Assembly: GCA_002439285.1 (NCBI GenBank)
Contig: DJTQ01000301.1
Location: 1 to 6,420, forward strand
Source: Paenibacillaceae bacterium UBA6304
Lineage (GTDB): Bacteria; Bacillota; Bacilli; Paenibacillales; Paenibacillaceae
DNA length: 6,420 bases
Direction of reading: 5' to 3'
The number at the start of each line of letters is the position of its first letter. Position 1 is the first letter of the stretch. The notes under the pieces are model-generated. The model ran no database searches. It had not been told where the DNA came from and was given only the letters and a program-made list of their open reading frames with translations. Below are positions 6,115 through 6,420 of the stretch, piece by piece. Position numbers and translations under genes: made by a program.

Positions 6115-6420
6115 ATGGTTCACCAAGATAAACATCAGGACGGTTTATGGACAAAGTCGTTTATTTCATTAACGATTTGTGCATTTTTATTATTTTTAAA
6201 TTTGCAAATGTTATTGTCATCATTTCCGGCATACGTCAAAAATCAGTTTCAAGCCGGTGATTTGCAGGTAAGTCTTGTCACGAGCGTGTTTGCACTCTCG
6301 GCCATCCTTACGCGTTTCATGACGGCGGCGTTATTAAAAAGATGGTCGCGTAATATGCTGTTGTTCGCCGGTTTGATCATTGCGGCGATTACGACGGCTA
6401 TTTATGTATTTGCAGGATCG
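6115..6420 (+). CDS. MFS transporter, N-terminal part, continues past window end
   Basis: The ATG at 6115 is preceded by GGGAG (6106-6110), somewhat close at 4 nt, and opens a frame that stays open to the window edge: 102 residues of a protein that is usually about 400. Three membrane helices are visible, at about 16-40, 52-74 and 80-100. The order fits the start of a major facilitator, including TM1 ending SSFPAYV, the loop with GDLQVSLVTSVFALSAILTR, and the TM2-TM3 loop. The loop carries a weak version of motif A: AALLKRWSRNMLL, with lysine where the usual aspartate sits. Placement directly after marR suggests a drug or metabolite exporter controlled by it. The substrate cannot be told from this part. 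Confidence 0.85.
   Translation, partial: MVHQDKHQDGLWTKSFISLTICAFLLFLNLQMLLSSFPAYVKNQFQAGDLQVSLVTSVFALSAILTRFMTAALLKRWSRNMLLFAGLIIAAITTAIYVFAGS

Overview
The window reads as a chromosomal segment of an endospore-forming Bacillota. The complete GerA-type germinant receptor operon is decisive for spore formation. The moderate G+C, the IS type and the style of the intergenic palindromic repeats look Paenibacillus-like, but that genus guess is an inference.

Layout. Positions 1-782 hold the C-terminal 259 residues of enzyme I of the PTS (ptsI). Positions 783-1545 have no intact large gene. This stretch contains the decayed, internally deleted end of an IS1182-type insertion sequence on the minus strand (about 807-1174), including a stem-loop that may now end ptsI transcription. 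It also contains a block of four 21-bp palindromic units (1175-1359) and a doubtful 34-codon small ORF with a good Shine-Dalgarno sequence (1406-1510). Positions 1546-5561 hold a four-gene germinant receptor operon in the order A (membrane protein), C (lipoprotein), D (75-residue two-helix protein), B (10-helix permease-like protein). Gaps between these genes are about 5-18 nt. A MarR-family regulator (5625-6086) follows, with its own sigma-A-like promoter and a clear palindromic operator. The N-terminal 102 residues of an MFS transporter (6115 to the window edge) come last and are probably regulated by MarR in the same operon.

How the parts fit. The A, B, C and D subunits should form one receptor in the spore inner membrane that senses small nutrients and triggers germination; the ligand cannot be read from sequence. 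MarR plus MFS is a standard efflux pair: the repressor probably binds the palindrome over its own promoter and releases it when a small toxic compound is present. ptsI belongs to central sugar uptake and has no visible functional link to the ger genes.

No wholly new system was found. The items most worth a second look are the symmetric palindromic repeat block, the small D subunit hidden behind a TTG start, the internally deleted IS that abuts the repeats, and the three-half-site MarR operator.
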